Source: Coriolopsis trogii (taxonomy: Eukaryota; Basidiomycota; Agaricomycetes; Polyporales; Polyporaceae). Taken from it: a stretch of 64,000 bases of DNA. Below the pieces are notes generated by a model. The model did no database searches, was not told the DNA's origin, and was given only the letters and a program-made list of their open reading frames with translations. The position numbers and the translations under genes were made by a program. Positions 60,115-64,000 of this stretch are shown here, piece after piece. Location of the stretch: NCBI GenBank assembly GCA_020543525.1, contig JAHYIO010000005.1, positions 1,709,001 to 1,773,000 on the forward strand. Direction: 5' to 3'. Numbering within the stretch: position 1 is the first letter of the stretch; the number at the start of each line of letters is the position of its first letter.

Positions 60115-61201
60115 CTAAATCGCCTCTCTCCCAGTGATGCGCTTGAACTCTTCCTGTGTGTTCTCCCACAGCTTTTCCGCAACACCATCTCTCTTCAGCC
60201 TCGCCAGATGCTCCTCCACCTTAGGATCCGCGCTTTCTCCATCTGAATTGATGCTGTATACACCGCTCCCCGTCTTTCCGTCAATCCCTCTCGCAACAGC
60301 GATTCCGTCGGCCAAGGCCACCCCTGCAGCACCGTCCGGTGACGAACGTGGCGGGTACTTCGCGCTCGTCGCGAAGTAGACGTGGGCAGCGCCACTCTCC
60401 TCGTTCGGGGTGTAGATGAAGGGCCCGACGACTGTGAGCACCACTCGCATGACGCGCAACAGCAAGGTGTTCCCTTCCCGCGCGATTCCCGATTTGACCG
60501 TGCCAGGAAAGTCATGGATGAAGGAGACCTCGGGCGCGATCTGTGCCAGCCGCTCGAGGGCCAAGGTGACGATTGCGGCGGCGTGGTCGCGAAGAGCAAT
60601 CATTCCCATTTTTCGCGCCTGGAAGTCATTCGTGTCGACCGCCCCTTCGTTCGTCCCGGCGAATACAGTTACGACGCGACGGAGGCCGGTCGCCTTTCGG
60701 AGCAGTGGGAGGAGGTTCACGATGAAACGTGTGCGGGAGTAATAGACCAACGAGATGATGCTGTGCAGGCCTTCGGAGGTCTCTGCATGTTGATGATACC
60801 CGGTAAGCATGACCATAGACTACCTCAAGAATGAGGAACCTGAACGTACCGATCTGCATGGCCATAGTACCCGTCGACAGGACTAGCAAGTTGATTGCGC
60901 TCTCCTTGCTCTTGATGTCCCGACAGACGTTATCGACGTTATGGAGGAGGCTGGTGTCGGCTCTGATGAACTCGAACTGCCCGTCGGGGTTGAGAGTTTT
61001 GCATTCTTTTGCGATGCGTTCGCCAGCCTCCTGCGAACGACCGACGAAGTAGACGCGTGGGCTGACAGCGTCTTTGGCGAGCGCCCTCAGAGCCGCTTCA
61101 CCAATACCGTTCGTGCCACCGACAAATACGGCAACGAGCTCCGGAGGAAGCTCTGTGGCGATACGGGCGTTCGAAGCTTGCATTTCTGTGAGGGCGACCA
61201 T
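60115..61201 (-). CDS. SDR-fold protein, tandem copy 1, YxxxK not visible
   Basis: 339-aa NAD(P)-binding protein in two exons, 60850-61201 and 60115-60782. It starts MVALTEMQASNARIATELPP. The cofactor motif is VFVGGTNGIGEAAL, then PRVYFVGRSQEAGERIAKEC, FEFIRADTSLLHNVDNVC and INLLVLSTGTM. The segment TSEGLHSIISLVYYSRTRFI aligns with SDR helix 4, followed by RRVVTVFAGTNEG. Where catalytic YxxxK should follow, the sequence is LRDHAAAIVTLALERLAQ, so the usual Tyr is absent. HDFPGTVKSG and FIYTPNEESGAAHVYFATS are shared by all copies. It ends FKRITGREAI-stop. It is the first of three same-strand paralogs. The function may be non-catalytic or use other residues. Confidence 0.9.
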
Positions 61202-61908
61202 TGTGGAGATGTGGATGATGACGGAGAGGTCGTACTGTCAGGGATGAATGCTAGATAGCGAGCCGGAGACGGATACCACAAGGTGCGATCCCTTGACTTA
61301 TCATGGCATGCTGTATATATTCACGCTGCTTGTGACAGCGTTTGTACAGACGCTGCTACGCAATCGAACAAATGCCATCTGATGAAATTGGTGCACTTAC
61401 GGGTTTTTGCCTGTGCAAGGCTGACCATGTGGCGCCACGCTGGCTACAAGAAAGGAGCGAAAACCCATATATGGCACCAGTATGGCCGTTCCCGCTCCCT
61501 TCAGCTCTTACAGCTCATATGCAGACGCTCCGTTGACAAACACTCCGACGCTGCCGGCAAGGACTCTAGGACGGTGAGGTTGTAAGTTTGAGTCCTCCCT
61601 ACGTTCTGCACGCTGCACAAGGCTAACACTTTTCATATGGTTAGGTGTGAGGACGAGATGGCCGCCCAGACAGTAGCGCCTCTACCACCGCGCTCACTCA
61701 GCTGTATGTACTCGACTCAGCGTCCTCCTCGCTGGCCCTCAAGATTACGCAGCAGGTATGTCATTGGATTACACTCTCATCAAGTAGGACGATGTAAGTC
61801 TGACAAAGTTGAGCAATATGTGTCATGTCACTGATACCAGCGCCCTTTATCTGCCTAGGATAGATAAACACTCCCGCGGACCCGCAGTCTGAGTTCACGG
61901 TGGCGCAA
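61202..61908. other. Intergenic spacer between SDR copies 1 and 2
   Basis: About 0.7 kb with no supported gene; it holds the copy-1 promoter and the copy-2 3' flank. Confidence 0.5.
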
Positions 61909-63000
61909 CTAGATTGCGTCTACCCCGGTGATGCGCTTGAACTGCTCCAGCGTGTGCGCCCAGAACTTGTCCGCCACCCCGTCCTTTTTCAACCCTGACA
62001 GGAGTTCCTCCACCTTTGGACCCGCGCTTTCCCCATCCCACTCGATGGAGTACACGCCACTTCCCGTCTTGCCGTCGATACCTCCAGCGACCGACATTCC
62101 GTCGGCCAGGGCCACCCCAGACGCGTCGCGCCGGCTACTGGCCGGGGGGTACCTCGCGCTCGTCGCGGAAAAGAGATGACGGGCCCCGCTCTCCTCGTTG
62201 GGGATGTAGATGAAGCGGCCGAAGAGCCCCACGATCACCATCGATACACGTAGCAGCGTGGTGTTAGCTTCACGCCCGATTCCTGACTTGACGATCCCGG
62301 GATGCTGGTGTACGAAGGTCACCTCTGGCGCCTCTCGAGCCAAGCGGTCGAGGGACAGAGTGATGGCGGAGGCTGCATGGCCTCGGGAAGCGATTGCGTG
62401 CGGGACCTTCCAGCCCTGGGGGTCGTCGAGGTCGATTGGGCCTTCGTACGTCCCGGCGAACACCGAGACGATGCGACGAAGGACGGTCGCCTTGCGGATC
62501 AGGGGTAGGAGGTTCACGATGAAACGCGTGCGAGAGTAATAGTCCAACGACATGGCGGTATGCAGCCCTTCGGACGTCTCTGAGTGTTGTTGTGATGTCT
62601 CAGTGAGTTTCCTGTTACATAATGGTCCATTAGCTTGTGGAGACTCACCGGTATTGGTGGCCATAGTGGCCGTCGAGATGACGAACAAGTTGATTGCAAT
62701 CTCCTTGCTTTTGATGTCGCGGCAGATGGCGTCCACGTTACGGAGGAGACTGGTGTCGGCCTTGACGAACGTGAACTGCCCGTCGCCGTTGAGTGCTCTA
62801 CACTCGGCCGCGATGCTGTTGCCAGCCTCTTGCGAGCGGCCGACAAAGTACACGCGCGGCTGGCGCGCGTGCTTCGCGAACTCCTTGAGAGTCGCTTCAC
62901 CGACACCATTAGTGCCTCCCACAAACACAGCAACCAGATTCGAGGGGAGCTCCGTGGGGATGCGAGCGTTGGAAGCGCGGACGTCAACAAGAGGGATCAT
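61909..63000 (-). CDS. SDR-fold protein, tandem copy 2, YxxxK not visible
   Basis: 340-aa paralog of the gene at 60115-61201 with the intron at the same place: exons 62649-63000 and 61909-62579. The intron is 69 nt and in frame, so an unspliced reading also stays open; splicing is preferred because it restores NTETSEGLH. The start is the Met of MIPLVDVRASNARIPTELPS, matching copy 1; an open frame extends 45 codons further upstream but is not conserved. Key stretches are VFVGGTNGVGEATL, PRVYFVGRSQEAGNSI, LHTAMSLDYYSRTRFIVNLL and RRIVSVFAGTYEG. SRGHAASAITLSLDRLA stands where YxxxK is expected; FVHQHPGIVKSG and FKRITGVDAI-stop follow. Confidence 0.9.
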   Translation of the reverse strand: MIPLVDVRASNARIPTELPSNLVAVFVGGTNGVGEATLKEFAKHARQPRVYFVGRSQEAGNSIAAECRALNGDGQFTFVKADTSLLRNVDAICRDIKSKEIAINLFVISTATMATNTGESPQANGPLCNRKLTETSQQHSETSEGLHTAMSLDYYSRTRFIVNLLPLIRKATVLRRIVSVFAGTYEGPIDLDDPQGWKVPHAIASRGHAASAITLSLDRLAREAPEVTFVHQHPGIVKSGIGREANTTLLRVSMVIVGLFGRFIYIPNEESGARHLFSATSARYPPASSRRDASGVALADGMSVAGGIDGKTGSGVYSIEWDGESAGPKVEELLSGLKKDGVADKFWAHTLEQFKRITGVDAI

Positions 63001-63493
63001 CGCAGGAGAGTGGGTCGCAAAGTATTGCAGTGTGCTTACAGTATAAGTACGCTGTTCGTTCCCCCTTGAAAGCGGCGTGTTGAAGTATTTATTGACCATC
63101 TTCTTCGGTAGCACGGTGGGCTCAAGCCAATTCACTCAATACTGCTTCGGAATCGCATGTGGCGCTATAAGCGGAGGTTGTTCTGCCGCGGAGCCCTGAG
63201 TGGGTCACGCTCGCCAGGACTGCTGTTGCTCAAGCCTTGACAGACAGACCAACTCACCGTATCAAAATGCTACTTGACATGGTTCTCGGTGATCTCGAGC
63301 GTAATGTCAGAGGTGTTGTATGGCTGACGGCGAGCGGCGTAGGAATAACGTATATGGCGAATCTCCACTCAATATCGAAGACGAATTAGATATGCACTCA
63401 GCTACAAGGCACTGAAATACAGCGCCGACGTGTGCTAGATCTCGTAGCAATCAAACAAGCTGGTATATTACATAGTTGGTACACTCGCAATTC
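63001..63493. other. Intergenic spacer between SDR copies 2 and 3
   Basis: About 0.5 kb with no supported gene. Confidence 0.5.
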
Positions 63494-64000
63494 CTACGCA
63501 GCTTCCGTCCCGGTGATGCGGTTAAACTCCTCCAGCGTATGTTCCCACACCTTGTTCGCGACACCGTCTCTCCTCAGGCCAGCCAAGACCTCCTCGACCT
63601 CAGGACTCGCACTCTCCCCATCCCAGTTGATATTGTACACGCCACTACCAACCGTCCCGTCAGAGCCTCTCGCGACCGCAATGCCGTCGGACAAGGCCAC
63701 CCCAGATGCGCCATCCAGGTTCGCGCGAGGCGGATACTTCGCGCTCGTCGCAAAGTAGGCATGGGCCTCCCCGCTCTCTTCGTTGGGGATATAGATGAAG
63801 GGACCGATCACGGCAATTATCATTTTCAGCAAAATTGCCGAGAACCCCCATGCTTCGCGCCCAAAGTTCGTTTTGACAGGACCCGGATAGTCATGGATGA
63901 AGGACACCTCGGGCGCTGTCTGTGCCAGCCGCTCGAGGGACAGTGTGATCATCGAGGTGAGGTGAGGGCGCAAGGAGAGGACGCTGAGGTTCCACGCTTG
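63494..64000 (-). CDS. SDR-fold protein, tandem copy 3, 3' part only
   Basis: C-terminal ~168 residues of a third paralog; the 5' part lies beyond the window. The open frame runs to the edge (AWNLSVLSLRPHLTSMIT), then SLERLAQTAPEVSFIHDYPGPVK, FIYIPNEESGEAHAYFATSAKYPP, GSGVYNINWDGESASPEVEE and FNRITGTEAA-stop. It matches copies 1 and 2 through the whole visible length. The catalytic Tyr/Lys pair is again not seen in the helix before APEVSF. Confidence 0.9.
   Translation of the reverse strand, partial: QAWNLSVLSLRPHLTSMITLSLERLAQTAPEVSFIHDYPGPVKTNFGREAWGFSAILLKMIIAVIGPFIYIPNEESGEAHAYFATSAKYPPRANLDGASGVALSDGIAVARGSDGTVGSGVYNINWDGESASPEVEEVLAGLRRDGVANKVWEHTLEEFNRITGTEAA

Noticed and set aside
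1..64000. CRISPR arrays, intact transposons, LTR pairs, viral or secondary-metabolite core genes
   Set aside because: No regularly spaced repeats, transposase/reverse transcriptase motifs, or PKS/NRPS/terpene-synthase motifs were seen on either strand.

Overview
The window reads as nuclear chromosomal DNA of a mushroom-forming basidiomycete (Agaricomycetes, plausibly Polyporales). Coding sequence is broken by many introns of about 45-75 nt with GTRNGT-type donors. Two genes belong to membrane families found essentially only in basidiomycetes (DUF6535, DUF6534), and the housekeeping genes have fungal gene structures. No bacterial, viral or organellar segment was recognised. Gene models were assembled by hand from splice signals and family consensus; exon coordinates are predictions.

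Layout. 1-16 kb: 3' end of an oligopeptide transporter (+), a cyclophilin (-), a 4.3 kb stretch with no recognised gene, a small RCR-like membrane protein (+), an Msb1/Mug8-domain protein (+), and a second, complete oligopeptide transporter (-). 16.5-21.9 kb: a GC-rich gene-poor block. 21.9-32.1 kb: Kish (+), an extended SDR (+), a secreted S1/P1 nuclease (-), a two-domain ABM-like protein (-), a GFA/CENP-V protein (-) and an intron-containing tRNA-Ala (+). 32.4-34.2 kb: an APC amino-acid permease (-). 35.7-44.2 kb: condensin subunit SMC2 (-), divergent from a DUF262 (GmrSD-type) protein with an Arg-Asp-rich tail (+). 44.9-54.2 kb: DUF6535 protein (+), SDR (-), MFS permease (-), DUF6534 protein (-). 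55.4-64 kb: a GPI-type six-hairpin glycosidase (-), adrenodoxin-type ferredoxin reductase (-), and a tandem array of three SDR paralogs (-), the last cut by the window edge.

How the genes relate. The window mixes core cell biology (chromosome condensation, mitochondrial redox, secretory pathway, protein folding, tRNA) with nutrient uptake and secreted or redox enzymes typical of a saprotroph (peptide, amino-acid and MFS transporters, nuclease, glycosidase, SDRs). No biosynthetic cluster, CRISPR array or intact transposon was found. The most unusual locus is the DUF262 gene: a nuclease/NTPase-related fold best known from prokaryotic DNA defence, joined to a nuclear-looking basic tail, interrupted by 7- and 10-nt exons, and sharing a 255 bp promoter with SMC2.
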